Shown: one piece after another, positions 44,997 to 54,250 of the stretch | Numbering within the stretch: the first letter of the stretch is position 1 | Layout: every line of letters starts with the position of its first letter | Source of the DNA: Pseudocalidococcus sp964653145 | GTDB lineage: Bacteria; Cyanobacteriota; Cyanobacteriia; Thermosynechococcales; Thermosynechococcaceae | DNA length: 64,000 nt | Reading direction: 5' to 3' | Assembly: GCA_964653145.1 (NCBI GenBank) | Contig: CAZZCG010000016.1 | Location: 1-64,000, forward strand | Notes under the pieces: model-generated | Database searches by the model: none | What the model was told of the DNA's origin: nothing | The model's input: the letters and a program-made list of their open reading frames with translations, nothing else | Program-made: the position numbers and the translations under genes

Positions 44997-45167
44997 CAAC
45001 CTAAGTAATTTAAGAATATCGTTACATCCTAGCCAAATGCTCAATACTTGGAAGTCATAAATAGTGACAAACTTAATCATAAATTTTCTGATATCTGTCC
45101 CTATATTTAAAAAGCCACATTGACGATTAGCCCTTGGACTGAGATATGAATTAAACTAATTAAAAAA

Positions 45168-45833
45168 TCAATAAACAAATCCTTTTGTACGCAAAAAATA
45201 CTTATAATTATTAGGAATTTTTCGAATTAGCTTACACGGTGAACCAGCATATAGTGAATGGCTATCTTTAAGAACCTTATTTAACAGCGAGTTGGCTCCT
45301 AAAACGGAATAACTTGGTAACTGGCTTCCACCGAGAATTACAACATTCGTACCAATAAAGCAATAATCACCAATTTCAACTGGTTTGCATTCCTGACAGG
45401 ATTCCTGAATATTAATACTATGAGTTATAATTTGAGAGTGAAACCCAGCAAATGTCGAGAAATTACCAATTCTAACAGAATCAGTACAATCAATAATATG
45501 ACGATTAGTTATGGCAGAGTGCTCGCCAATAATGAGTTGCGGTTTGCGTTCTGTTTGGTGGGCAAAGTGCTGTGAATCAATCTTCGGATATCCAGTAATC
45601 CAGTTACCCCGGCCAATTCTGGAATAGTTGCCAAGTTGAAGTAATGATAGGTTCTTGCATACGTTAAGATGCCCAATCGATGAATGCGGCCCCATACTAA
45701 GATTTTTAGGAAATACCCAAGATAACCCAATTCTACTTGTTGGATGAATTTGGTATTTTAGGAATTTTACAAGCAAGAAACGCTTAATTGACCAAGGTAA
45801 AATAACAATCAAGATGTATAGAATACTACCCAT
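45168..45833 (-). CDS. left-handed beta-helix acyltransferase
   Basis: Hexapeptide-repeat transferase, 221 residues, probably O- or N-acetylating a glycan or nucleotide sugar with acetyl-CoA. The imperfect repeats run from about residue 30 to 195 (SRIGLSWVFPKNLSMGPHSSIG, LGNYSRIGRGNWI, IGEHSAITNRHIIDCTDSVRIG, IGDYCFIGTNVVILGGSQL). The N-terminus is hydrophobic (ILYILIVILPWSIKRFLLV), which may anchor it to the membrane. Its start overlaps the upstream glycosyltransferase stop by 8 bp. Last gene of the glycan locus in transcription order. Confidence 0.85.
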   Translation of the reverse strand: MGSILYILIVILPWSIKRFLLVKFLKYQIHPTSRIGLSWVFPKNLSMGPHSSIGHLNVCKNLSLLQLGNYSRIGRGNWITGYPKIDSQHFAHQTERKPQLIIGEHSAITNRHIIDCTDSVRIGNFSTFAGFHSQIITHSINIQESCQECKPVEIGDYCFIGTNVVILGGSQLPSYSVLGANSLLNKVLKDSHSLYAGSPCKLIRKIPNNYKYFLRTKGFVY

Positions 45834-46941
45834 GACCTAGAATCTCTCGGTATATTCTCAAATAAGAAAAAATCATATTTTCCGTAGTAAATTTAGCTAA
45901 ATTGTCAAAGCCTTTTTTGATTAATTCTTCACGAACTTTACTATCTTCTAAGCTAAGTATAGCCTGAGCGAATCGCTCTTCATCGTGCAACGGGCAGACA
46001 ATAGCACCTTTACCAGCAACTTCTGGAACTGATGTCTGATCACTGCAAATAACGGGACAACCACAACTCTGAGCTTCCAAAATCGGCCATCCAAATCCCT
46101 CTGCTGTAGAGGGAAAAATCAATGCGAATGCTCGGTTATAGAGTGCCTCAAGGGTTTGATTATCAGGCTTTTCAATTTGAACTATCCGATCAAAAATATT
46201 CAGTTCATTAGCTAGGTTAACTAAGGCTGGAGTTAGTGGTTGTCCAGCAAAAACTAATACACCAGGCCAAGTATCTTTAATTTTACTAAATATTCGTATA
46301 ACTCCATCACGATTTTTTCTTTTAAGACTTGAGCCAACGTGAAATAAATATTGGATTGAGGGAGTAAACCAACGAAAATGCCCTAAACGAGCTTGTAGCT
46401 CACTAGATGAAATAGTTGAGTAGCGGAAATTCAATCCTAAATAGATAACAGAAACTTTATCTTTACCAAACTTTGTTAATTTTACAAGATCCCTTTCCGT
46501 AGCCCAAGAATCGCAAACAACAAATTGAGATTTTTTTAGACATTTGAGAATAAGTTTTTGTAAGAAATAACCGAAACCTGAAGCTGGACAGTCTAGAACC
46601 TCTCCCAGCGCACCCCTTACAGCAAGAAGGTCGTGACACGTAATTAAGTGTTTTTTATTTCTAAGAAAAGGTATGTAAATTGAGTTGCTATGATCGCAAA
46701 TGTGTATGATATCGGCTTTGAGGAACCACAGCTTAGGCACAAACAGAATAAATTTATCAATATACCCTAACCACTTGCCAAGACCCTGATGCGGGTTTCC
46801 CAAACGCCCCAAGATTATAGTGGGATGAATCAATTGAACACTATGGCCAAGTTGTAGGTAATGTTCCTGTAAAACTCTCGCGAACCGCAACATACTCTCT
46901 TGTCTATCTGGTAAATAGTTGCTAATTAGAGCAATTTTCAT
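45826..46941 (-). CDS. GT4 family glycosyltransferase
   Basis: GT-B fold enzyme, 371 residues. The N-terminal half begins KIALISNYLPDRQESMLRFA. The C-terminal donor half carries FHVGSSLKRKNRDGVIRIFSK and the nucleotide-sugar site FPSTAEGFGWPILEAQSCGCPVICSD, with SVPEVAGKGAIVCPLHDEERFA. This is the retaining GT1/GT4 type often specific for mannose or related GDP-sugars; the adjacent gmd gene makes a GDP-deoxyhexose donor plausible, but that is inference. 15 bp downstream of gmd. Confidence 0.9.
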   Translation of the reverse strand: MKIALISNYLPDRQESMLRFARVLQEHYLQLGHSVQLIHPTIILGRLGNPHQGLGKWLGYIDKFILFVPKLWFLKADIIHICDHSNSIYIPFLRNKKHLITCHDLLAVRGALGEVLDCPASGFGYFLQKLILKCLKKSQFVVCDSWATERDLVKLTKFGKDKVSVIYLGLNFRYSTISSSELQARLGHFRWFTPSIQYLFHVGSSLKRKNRDGVIRIFSKIKDTWPGVLVFAGQPLTPALVNLANELNIFDRIVQIEKPDNQTLEALYNRAFALIFPSTAEGFGWPILEAQSCGCPVICSDQTSVPEVAGKGAIVCPLHDEERFAQAILSLEDSKVREELIKKGFDNLAKFTTENMIFSYLRIYREILGHG

Positions 46942-46956
46942 AGGGGTAATTTCTTT

Positions 46957-47919
46957 CTATTGGGATGGCATCAAAATAGAATCAACCATTTGGGCGGCAA
47001 TATGGTGGAGTGAAGTTTTAGCCTGCCATCCGAGCTTAATTGCTGCCTTTTCAGGATTGCCACAGCTATTGGCTATGTCGGTCGGTCGGAATAATGCTGG
47101 GTCACTCACAACATGATCACGCCAATCTAGGCCCAGATGCTCAAACACATAGGAAATAAATTGCTCCAGAGTATGGCTTTTTCCAGTAGCGATTACAAAG
47201 TCTTCTGGTTCTGGTTTTTGCAACATTAGGTGCATCGCCACGACATACTCAGGCGCCCAACCCCAATCGCGCTCAATTTTTAAATTACCTAATCGTAGTT
47301 TTTCCTTGCCACCATTTGCAATATCGCATCCAGCCTGGACAATCTTTTGAGTTACAAATCGTTTTGGACGCAAAGGAGACTCATGGTTAAATAATATCCC
47401 CGAACAGGCGTAGAGACCATAGGCTTCTCGATAGTTTGCTACTTGCCAATGGGCAGCAGACTTTGCAACAGCATAGGGACTGCGGGGATGAAAGGGAGTT
47501 TGCTCATTTGCTGGAGCTTGTGATGTGTCACCAAAACACTCACTTGAGCCAGCATTATAAAGTCTAATATCAGGATTAATAAAGCGAATAGACTCCAAAA
47601 GATTTAAAGTGCCAATTGAAATGCTTTCTAATGTTTCTACAGGTTGCTCAAAAGATAGCCCTACAGAGGTTTGACCAGCTAAATTATAGACTTCATTAGG
47701 CTCAACTTTTCTGAGAACTTGTAGAACACTTCGAAAATCATTAAGAGACATAGAATAAAGAGACACTTTTTCCTTTATGCCTAGTTTAATTAAATTATTG
47801 AATGAGCTAATCTGGGCATCTCGAGATGTTCCATAGACAACATATCCCCTGTCTAATAATAATTTTGCTAAATACGAACCATCCTGACCGGATATTCCAC
47901 AAATTAAAGCCCTTTTCAT
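46957..47919 (-). CDS. gmd: GDP-mannose 4,6-dehydratase
   Basis: Short-chain dehydrogenase that converts GDP-mannose to GDP-4-keto-6-deoxymannose. The ATG at 47919 (KRALICGISGQDGSYLAKLL) is preferred to an upstream start because it places the glycine motif at the N-terminus as in relatives. VYGTSRDAQ, NLAGQTSVGLSFEQP, YNAGSSECFGDT (Ser/Glu catalytic pair), SPYAVAKSAAHW (YxxxK) and LFNHESPLR are diagnostic. 320 residues. No GDP-fucose synthase or GDP-rhamnose reductase gene is in the window, so the end sugar is open. Confidence 0.93.
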   Translation of the reverse strand: MKRALICGISGQDGSYLAKLLLDRGYVVYGTSRDAQISSFNNLIKLGIKEKVSLYSMSLNDFRSVLQVLRKVEPNEVYNLAGQTSVGLSFEQPVETLESISIGTLNLLESIRFINPDIRLYNAGSSECFGDTSQAPANEQTPFHPRSPYAVAKSAAHWQVANYREAYGLYACSGILFNHESPLRPKRFVTQKIVQAGCDIANGGKEKLRLGNLKIERDWGWAPEYVVAMHLMLQKPEPEDFVIATGKSHTLEQFISYVFEHLGLDWRDHVVSDPALFRPTDIANSCGNPEKAAIKLGWQAKTSLHHIAAQMVDSILMPSQ

Positions 47920-47936
47920 GAAATTAATACACCAAA

Positions 47937-49238
47937 TCACATTTCCATTTCATCTTGAAGATTTATTGATGCCAAACAAAGCCCACTCCCAAGTGCCATA
48001 AACCCCAATGTAGTCGGTTGAGCAATCTGTCCATTAAGCACGCTAGGACCAGCAAAAGCGAAAAGTAAAAGCGGCAAGGAATTACCAATTTTTCCAGCAT
48101 TAAGCGACTTCCAAAGCATATCAAGAAGTATTAATATCCTCAATAAAATAAAAGAAAATCCAAAATATATTCCGCACTCTAGAACAATTCTAGGCCACTC
48201 ACGCTCAGCCAATAAAAATGTAGCTTCGCCAGATAAAAGAATTGAAGCAAAGTTAGTTCCTAATCCCATGCCATATCCGATCGGTGGTAGTAAGGGACTC
48301 AAATCAAAAGCTGTTAAGTATCCCTGAGCAATACGTGAGGGTATATCCCCACCAATGTCAGTGTTGTAAGACTTTGAAACGTTTTCCAAACGCTGGTTAA
48401 AGATACCAAGGCCCTCAGAAAAAGCGGGAATGAAACTCAAAGCAAACAGGCTGACAAATGCAGAGATTACGATAAAGGGGATACGCTGTCCAGACTTTGG
48501 ATTTAATAACAACTGAACGGGTAACACTAAAAAGATTAATAAGCAGCCAATAACAGCGGTACGACTTGTAGATACCCCCAGTGCCAAGGGAATACTAATT
48601 GCTGTAATTATAATCAACCATCTTGGATAGGTTTTAGGAGTTAGTAAGCCATAGAGAAGAAACGAAGTAGCAAATGCTAAATATTGAGCGGCACCCGAAA
48701 TAAAAGAAAACAAACCAGGGGGCCTAACTTTTCCACCCGCACCCAAAATTTGACCAACTTCACCATCGCCCATCGTACCTGCATTGATAAAATCATTTGG
48801 TGATGCCGAAAATTGCATAACCATAATTATCGCCATAACTGGGGTCAGCATTAGGGTCCATCTGCCCATGTTTTTGACATCTGCAACTGTAAAAATACTA
48901 GGAATTATATAAATTAATGGAAGATGTAGAAAGTAAACTCGCCATCCGTAAATAGTAATAAATATGTTTGCATCAGGATCTGTGATTAGTTGTAAAAAGC
49001 CAAGGACTATAAACAAAATACCTAGGATTAGAATCAACGCCATCATAAGATTTCTAGTGATACGGCCAGTTTGCAACGCAAAAAAATAAATAAATATAGC
49101 GACTGGATCTCGAATAATTAAGAGGGGACCAGATAAACCTGGAAAGACCCATTTACGTAATGCACCCTCAAATATTAGTAGCCAAAAGTATATCCAAATT
49201 AACTGCTTTGCTCGAACTAAGCTTTGTTCCATATCCAC
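47937..49238 (-). CDS. O-antigen polymerase/ligase-like membrane protein (Wzy-like)
   Basis: A 433-residue protein with about 11 hydrophobic segments and few conserved motifs, the pattern of Wzy polymerases and O-antigen ligases. The region SFISGAAQYLAFATSFLLYG, a loop with LGVSTSRTAVIG (a basic residue next to a helix, as in the Wzy_C family) and a long hydrophilic loop (QRLENVSKSYNTDIGGDIPSRIAQ) support this. In a locus with Wza- and Wzc-like genes it most likely polymerises repeat units at the outer face of the inner membrane. Lies 17 bp before gmd. Confidence 0.78.
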   Translation of the reverse strand: MDMEQSLVRAKQLIWIYFWLLIFEGALRKWVFPGLSGPLLIIRDPVAIFIYFFALQTGRITRNLMMALILILGILFIVLGFLQLITDPDANIFITIYGWRVYFLHLPLIYIIPSIFTVADVKNMGRWTLMLTPVMAIIMVMQFSASPNDFINAGTMGDGEVGQILGAGGKVRPPGLFSFISGAAQYLAFATSFLLYGLLTPKTYPRWLIIITAISIPLALGVSTSRTAVIGCLLIFLVLPVQLLLNPKSGQRIPFIVISAFVSLFALSFIPAFSEGLGIFNQRLENVSKSYNTDIGGDIPSRIAQGYLTAFDLSPLLPPIGYGMGLGTNFASILLSGEATFLLAEREWPRIVLECGIYFGFSFILLRILILLDMLWKSLNAGKIGNSLPLLLFAFAGPSVLNGQIAQPTTLGFMALGSGLCLASINLQDEMEM

Positions 49239-49264
49239 ACTTTATGAAAGAATAAATGGGCAAG

Positions 49265-50506
49265 TTATAAACACTTTTTGATTTCGGAAATTATTTTTCT
49301 GCTATAGCTCTCCCAAGTCAAAGCTTTTGCTCTTTCAAAGGCGGCACTACTCATCATGGGTATTGCTTCTCGATTATCTGCAAACCATGCCAGCTTTTCG
49401 GCAATACTCCTAGGAGAGCGGATAGGAACTAAAAAACCTGTAACCCCTTCTTCAATCAAGTCGTCTGCACCTGCATTATATGTTGTGATTAAGGGTAAAC
49501 CAGAAATCATTGCTTCTTGCTGCACAAGGGCCCGACCTTCAACTATTGAGGGGAAAAGGAAAATATCACAGCTCGCCATGACTTGCAACACCTCGGAGTG
49601 AGGTCGCGGTGGATAGTATTTAAAATTGGGATATTCCTGCCTATAAAATTCCAAGGATGCTTTAAGTGAACCAAGAATGACTAATTCGATATCCGGACGA
49701 TTAAGTAGCTTAAAGGCCGCAAATATATCTGCTAATCCTTTGCGCTGGGTCATAGAACCGACAAAGAGAACTCTTAAGGGTATGTTTTTGTCTAAACACT
49801 TAAAGTTCCGATGAGGTAAATCAAGTCGAGGTGAACCAAACTCTGATACGATTACTTTTTTATTTTCAACTAGTTCATGTGGTAAAGAGTCTCTAACAAA
49901 CTTACTAGGACAAACGACGAAATCAGCAAGCATCAGCTCATTGGTCTTTCGATTTAATTTTGCCTGAGAATTGCGAGTTCCAATCAGTGTTGGCTCCCAT
50001 AGTGGGTATCGTTCTGCTTCCTGCTTCAGTAATAATAAGCCAGTCTCCCAATAGGCAATGGGCAGATCATAAAAACAAGTTATGCCTTGTTCTTTTGCTC
50101 TGGAAAAAGTACGGAAAGCTCCATCCTCATAGCAATAAACGACTTTGATTGATCTAACTCTATTAGCCTTTTGGAGATATTCATCAAGGTATCGATCTAT
50201 ATCTTGATAAACAGCATCAACACAGGCATAACCAGTTTCATGGCTAGTTAAAAAATTAATCCCATATTTTCTAGATATAAGTCGAATAAATTCTTTAAAA
50301 GGCCTTGTTTTCACGCAATTACGATTAATAGGGAAACTTCTTCTCAAGAGTTCAACCTTTAGGGAAGAAGGTACACATGATAATAATAATGATGTATCAC
50401 TAAAATTCATAGTCGTAAAAAATTTAAACTCTAGATTCTCCCTTACTATTTGCGCTAATAAAGCCTTTGAAAAGGTATTACCAGTGGGGTGAGAGACTAC
50501 AAGCAT
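49265..50506 (-). CDS. GT4 family glycosyltransferase
   Basis: GT-B enzyme, 413 residues. The N-terminal acceptor half opens MLVVSHPTGNTFSKALLAQ, unusual in leaning on Ser/Thr rather than the common GGxE loop. The donor half has LRVLFVGSMTQRKGLADIFAAF and the catalytic region LFPSIVEGRALVQQEAMISGLPLITTYNAG, then DDLIEEGVTGFLVPIRSP. The start codon overlaps the stop of the upstream gene (TAATG on the minus strand), so translation of the two is coupled. Specificity unknown. Confidence 0.9.
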   Translation of the reverse strand: MLVVSHPTGNTFSKALLAQIVRENLEFKFFTTMNFSDTSLLLSCVPSSLKVELLRRSFPINRNCVKTRPFKEFIRLISRKYGINFLTSHETGYACVDAVYQDIDRYLDEYLQKANRVRSIKVVYCYEDGAFRTFSRAKEQGITCFYDLPIAYWETGLLLLKQEAERYPLWEPTLIGTRNSQAKLNRKTNELMLADFVVCPSKFVRDSLPHELVENKKVIVSEFGSPRLDLPHRNFKCLDKNIPLRVLFVGSMTQRKGLADIFAAFKLLNRPDIELVILGSLKASLEFYRQEYPNFKYYPPRPHSEVLQVMASCDIFLFPSIVEGRALVQQEAMISGLPLITTYNAGADDLIEEGVTGFLVPIRSPRSIAEKLAWFADNREAIPMMSSAAFERAKALTWESYSRKIISEIKKCL

Positions 50507-51531
50507 TATTTTTTGTTTGAAACGTCTTTAAGTACATTGATATAACGTTGAGCAACATAATGTGAGGAATGTTGATACAGATGATTTTCCCTGTAGGCTT
50601 CAAAACTTCTAAGATATTTGCAATTGGACAGTAAATTAAGAAGAATTGTAGCGAGAGCAGAATGATCTCCATTAGGAAAAGTTACTCCACAGGAGCCAAT
50701 CGCATCTTTCAATCCACCACCTTCAGATCCAACAACGATACAACCACACGCAATACCCTCAAGAGCAACGACACCAAAGGGCTCATTCCATAGAGATGGA
50801 ATCACCATAATTTTGTGCCGGTTTAGTAGTTGAACTAATTCATCGCCAGACATCGCTCCTGTAAATGTCACTTGACTGCGAAGTGATAGCTCATCTACCT
50901 GATTCTCTAGATTCTGTCTTTCTACCCCATCTCCAATAATGGTAAGTGATGCATAAATAGATTTGTTGTTTAGGATACTGATAGCTTTAAGCAAAATATC
51001 TACGCCTTTATCAGAAACCAAACGCCCAAGAAAAACAATATCCAAGGATCGTTCAAAACTGCTATCAATCTTAAATAATCTTTCTTGATATGGGTCGCCA
51101 ATAATTATGCTCGGACAATATAAAGTCTCAGCAATGGCTTTAGAGATAGAAATAATCTTGCAAAATCTTAACAAATTTAATTTGATTATATCGATAATAC
51201 GAATTCTACCACTGGCTGACCGTATCCAAGTATGTATAGCTACGACACACGGCTTTCCAAGAATAAATGACTGAAAAAAGTAATTAAGAGAAATATTGTT
51301 ATGAAAAACAATATCACTCCATGCATTAAGTTTTAAAAAAGTTAGTAAATCAGGTCTGCGTACTACAGAAAAATTAAATGTCTTAGTAATATCATCATCA
51401 CGAAGAAGCGTATGAGTTACAAGTACAATTTCATGACCAAACTCAACAAATTTATTACTAAGCAACTCAGAAACAGTTTCAACACCTCCAATATTTGGAT
51501 AAAAAGTATAAGAAATAAAGAGTATTTTCAT
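50506..51531 (-). CDS. GT4 family glycosyltransferase
   Basis: GT-B enzyme. The ATG at 51531 (MKILFISYTFYPNIGGVETV) gives 341 residues and is clearly correct: the glycine loop IGGVE is at the usual place, and longer forms would run into the pyruvyl transferase gene. The donor half holds VFLGRLVSDKGVDILLKAI, IIGDGVERQNLENQVDEL and PSLWNEPFGVVALEGIACGCIVVGS. A retaining glycosyltransferase of unknown sugar. Coupled to the downstream GT4 gene by a TAATG overlap. Confidence 0.9.
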   Translation of the reverse strand: MKILFISYTFYPNIGGVETVSELLSNKFVEFGHEIVLVTHTLLRDDDITKTFNFSVVRRPDLLTFLKLNAWSDIVFHNNISLNYFFQSFILGKPCVVAIHTWIRSASGRIRIIDIIKLNLLRFCKIISISKAIAETLYCPSIIIGDPYQERLFKIDSSFERSLDIVFLGRLVSDKGVDILLKAISILNNKSIYASLTIIGDGVERQNLENQVDELSLRSQVTFTGAMSGDELVQLLNRHKIMVIPSLWNEPFGVVALEGIACGCIVVGSEGGGLKDAIGSCGVTFPNGDHSALATILLNLLSNCKYLRSFEAYRENHLYQHSSHYVAQRYINVLKDVSNKK

Positions 51532-51556
51532 TAAAGATTCAGAAGCAATAATGCCA

Positions 51557-52522
51557 TTAGTCAAACTGAAGCAATTTAACAGACGGAAAATTATCCTTAA
51601 TAGAGTAATTGTAACAGCCAATGTACTTATGGTTGTTTGCAGGAATTATAAAAGTTTCTTTCCCCAACAAACCAGAAAGAATACCAACATGCAATCTTGT
51701 TGTAAAGGTAATAGCTGATGAAGCAGTAATTTTAACGAAGTCATCAAAAATTACATTGTGAGGCAAGCTGATATCGTCGTTGTAGTAAGGTAAGTTTTTT
51801 AAATGCTTATAATTCTTTTCAACAAATTCTTTGGTCTGATTACTCAAAACAGAATTGGAATAAATAGATTTTGAAAAAACTGACTTGAGGGCCGACTTTA
51901 ATTGGCTTGGAACATAGGAACGAATTGTTTCAGGAATTTTATAAACGGCTGGTTTTGGTGTTGATCCCTCAATGTCAAAACGTTCAACAATGAGAACAAA
52001 ATCTTCACTCAAATTATCTTTAAGATTGTACAAAAGTGATGAATTGTGAAGATTAAATGCTAAATCGTGTTCTAAATATGTACTAAAGCCCTGAATGTCT
52101 GTTAATGAAAGAAGTAATTCATAGCTAATTGGATCTCTTGCAAAGATAACGGTCTCAGCAGACCTTTGCAAAACTAATTTGCGTAGAGAAGATACAGAAC
52201 TTTTATTTACAGAACTTGGAAATATAACAATTGGCTTATCCTTAAATTCAATCAAAGCTTTTGTCTGCTCGGATTTGTAAATATTGATGTTCTCAGTGTA
52301 GGAAAGCCAGCCCCCTCCACAAATGAAAAAAACATCAGCATCTTCAGGAGTACTAATTAAATTAAATCCCTTATCTTCAATATATTTATTAGTACCAAAT
52401 TTGATGAGAATGTCCCCATTGTTACCAGTTAACCTATCAAAGAAGACTGAGCAATCTTTAAATTTAAGAGTTACTGAATCTAAGACACTGTAGTTGAAAA
52501 AGTTGTCCATTTCTGCTGCCAT
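51557..52522 (-). CDS. polysaccharide pyruvyl transferase family protein
   Basis: A 321-residue member of the CsaB/WcaK-like family that adds ketal-linked pyruvate from phosphoenolpyruvate to a sugar in a surface polymer. Marks are LTGNNGDILIKFGTNKYI near the N-terminus, DVFFICGGGWLSYTENI, FARDPISYELL, YLEHDLAFNLHN and the C-terminal FTTRLHVGILSGLLGKETFI, containing the conserved RLH. Pyruvylation gives the polymer negative charge. Very AT-rich. Sits between two glycosyltransferase genes. Confidence 0.85.
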   Translation of the reverse strand: MAAEMDNFFNYSVLDSVTLKFKDCSVFFDRLTGNNGDILIKFGTNKYIEDKGFNLISTPEDADVFFICGGGWLSYTENINIYKSEQTKALIEFKDKPIVIFPSSVNKSSVSSLRKLVLQRSAETVIFARDPISYELLLSLTDIQGFSTYLEHDLAFNLHNSSLLYNLKDNLSEDFVLIVERFDIEGSTPKPAVYKIPETIRSYVPSQLKSALKSVFSKSIYSNSVLSNQTKEFVEKNYKHLKNLPYYNDDISLPHNVIFDDFVKITASSAITFTTRLHVGILSGLLGKETFIIPANNHKYIGCYNYSIKDNFPSVKLLQFD

Positions 52523-52556
52523 TGAGAGTAAAAATTATAATAACTGATCTCGAATA

Positions 52557-53648
52557 TTATATAGATTCAGACTTGATTAAATCAGCATAAAATTTTATCT
52601 GCTTAGACAAGTTATGATTATAATACCAATAATAAGCATTGCTAGCAATAGTAGAAAGTATAGAACTAGAGCAAGAATTGAGGAAACTATATTTTACGAA
52701 GTGAATATTTGGGTGAACAGTTTCCCTCGTAATTTCGTTATTACTTAAATTAATTGTGACAATACCGTGAGCACAATAAGAAGCAAAGACAGTTGACTTT
52801 TCTAAAAAACCATTGGAATAAATTAATCCATATTTTGCATTTGTCATAATCTCACTTATGTCAAAGTTTGATAATTTTCCTGTTTGAATAACTTTGGTGC
52901 CAGGAATAACAATTAAGCTGGAGTTAAAGGGATTTCCAATGTCTACAATTTCGTTGACTTCCAGTTTTTTGCATACTTCACTTATTTGAGTTGAGAAATT
53001 TGAATAGAGATATTCCCTTCGGGATGCGCTGCCAAAAACAATAAGCTGATTTTTTTTATCTTGAAATGGTTTTACGAGTTGAATTTCGCCAATATTTGAA
53101 AAAACAGGCTTAATATAGGATTTTGTTGCATATTTCTTATTGCTTTTTGTAATTTTATTCAAGGTGTGAAAATAATTTTGTGAATTTGTTATTAAGGTGT
53201 CTGAAATTTTGACTAGTCTAATTACTAGATTCTTCTGAATAGGACTTAGCCAAAATGAACTAGATAATGGAGAACCCTTAGCATATAGCTCATGAAACAT
53301 TGTTATTAGTTTATTACCACTTTGTCTTTTATATTTCTGAAGTGCTGAGATGAGCCAAATTGGACATCCTCTTTTTGCATACCCATAGCCAACATAATGC
53401 AAGAGAACAATTTTGTAATCATTTATTGTTTTGAGAGTAGGACTAACTTGTCTTGATTCAATCGCCGTTACCTTAAAGTTATCGATATGTCCAGGCCTCT
53501 CTGAACTTATCCAATTAGGATTGCCAACTAAAAATTCGGTTTTTACCTCGTATTTGCTAAAAAGGGGCCGAGCAATATTTAGTGCGTAATCCCCGAGTCC
53601 ATTAGTATCCGGGGGCAGACTTGGAACAATTTGCAGTATTTTGATCAT
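52557..53648 (-). CDS. putative GT-B glycosyltransferase
   Basis: The ATG at 53648 (MIKILQIVPSLPPDTNGLGDYA) opens a typical GT4-like acceptor domain; 363 residues. LHYVGYGYAKRGCPIWLISAL and FHELYAKGSP resemble GT-B enzymes, and the donor half has LIVFGSASRREYLYSNF and YGLIYSNGFLEKSTVFASYCAHGIVTI. The strong catalytic ExxxxxxxE motif of GT4 is not obvious, so the assignment is less certain than for its neighbours. Very AT-rich (14 of 60 bases are G or C in 53101-53160). Its start faces the 575-bp spacer. Confidence 0.65.
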   Translation of the reverse strand: MIKILQIVPSLPPDTNGLGDYALNIARPLFSKYEVKTEFLVGNPNWISSERPGHIDNFKVTAIESRQVSPTLKTINDYKIVLLHYVGYGYAKRGCPIWLISALQKYKRQSGNKLITMFHELYAKGSPLSSSFWLSPIQKNLVIRLVKISDTLITNSQNYFHTLNKITKSNKKYATKSYIKPVFSNIGEIQLVKPFQDKKNQLIVFGSASRREYLYSNFSTQISEVCKKLEVNEIVDIGNPFNSSLIVIPGTKVIQTGKLSNFDISEIMTNAKYGLIYSNGFLEKSTVFASYCAHGIVTINLSNNEITRETVHPNIHFVKYSFLNSCSSSILSTIASNAYYWYYNHNLSKQIKFYADLIKSESI

Positions 53649-53675
53649 AGTAATATTATAGGTTATCTTTAACAA

Positions 53676-54250
53676 AATCTATAAATGCTAATTGAAAGAA
53701 ATCTGTGTTTAGCAAGAAAAATGTTAGTTGAATCTGAATATTGGTTGTTTAGTGCTTCAAAAATTTTAACAGTTATGTTGAATAAGCGATTTAAACAATT
53801 ATTGAGTTGTTTCAAAGTTAGTATGAGCATTCGAGACTTGTCTTGTAAAGTTTTCGAATTGTTTTCGCTTTTGCTTAAATGAACTTTGTTGCTGAGCGTA
53901 AAACATTAATAGGATAAGTTTTCTCAATGCCCTGAATTATTAGCATTTACTTGACTTAATTGTTCGTAAATATGCGAGAGTGAAAATGATAATATACGAT
54001 CTCAAATTACCAAAGTTGTTGCTTGGATAAATAACTAATTTATCCAATCATATTTTTTCTAAACTCAAAGAAATCCCTGTTTGTTTTAGAATAATTACTT
54101 TTGTTGTGCTTTGAAAGCCTAATTGATAGGCACTATTTTATGATCGTGTTTGTTTTCGCAAGTGATAAAGATTTATCTCAATGCATATTATCAGTTCCAG
54201 ATGGGTATATAAGTATAGTGCTAGTAAATAGTTGATGAGCAGATTCTACT
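53676..54250. other. 575-bp AT-rich spacer with gene-fragment candidates
   Basis: Holds no clear gene. A plus-strand frame at 53685-53882 (65 codons, LIERNLCLARKMLVESEYWL onward) has poor composition and no recognised relative. A second at 54140-54235 reads MIVFVFASDKDLSQCILSVP then DGYISIVLVNS and stops; it looks like the N-terminal strand-helix-strand of a Rossmann or glycosyltransferase protein cut short, so it may be a relic. Promoters for the divergent genes at both ends should lie here. Confidence 0.4.

Noticed and set aside
53685..53882. 65-codon plus-strand frame in the spacer upstream of the 52557-53648 gene
   Set aside because: AT-rich sequence, no ribosome site, no recognisable motif; kept only as a note in the spacer entry.
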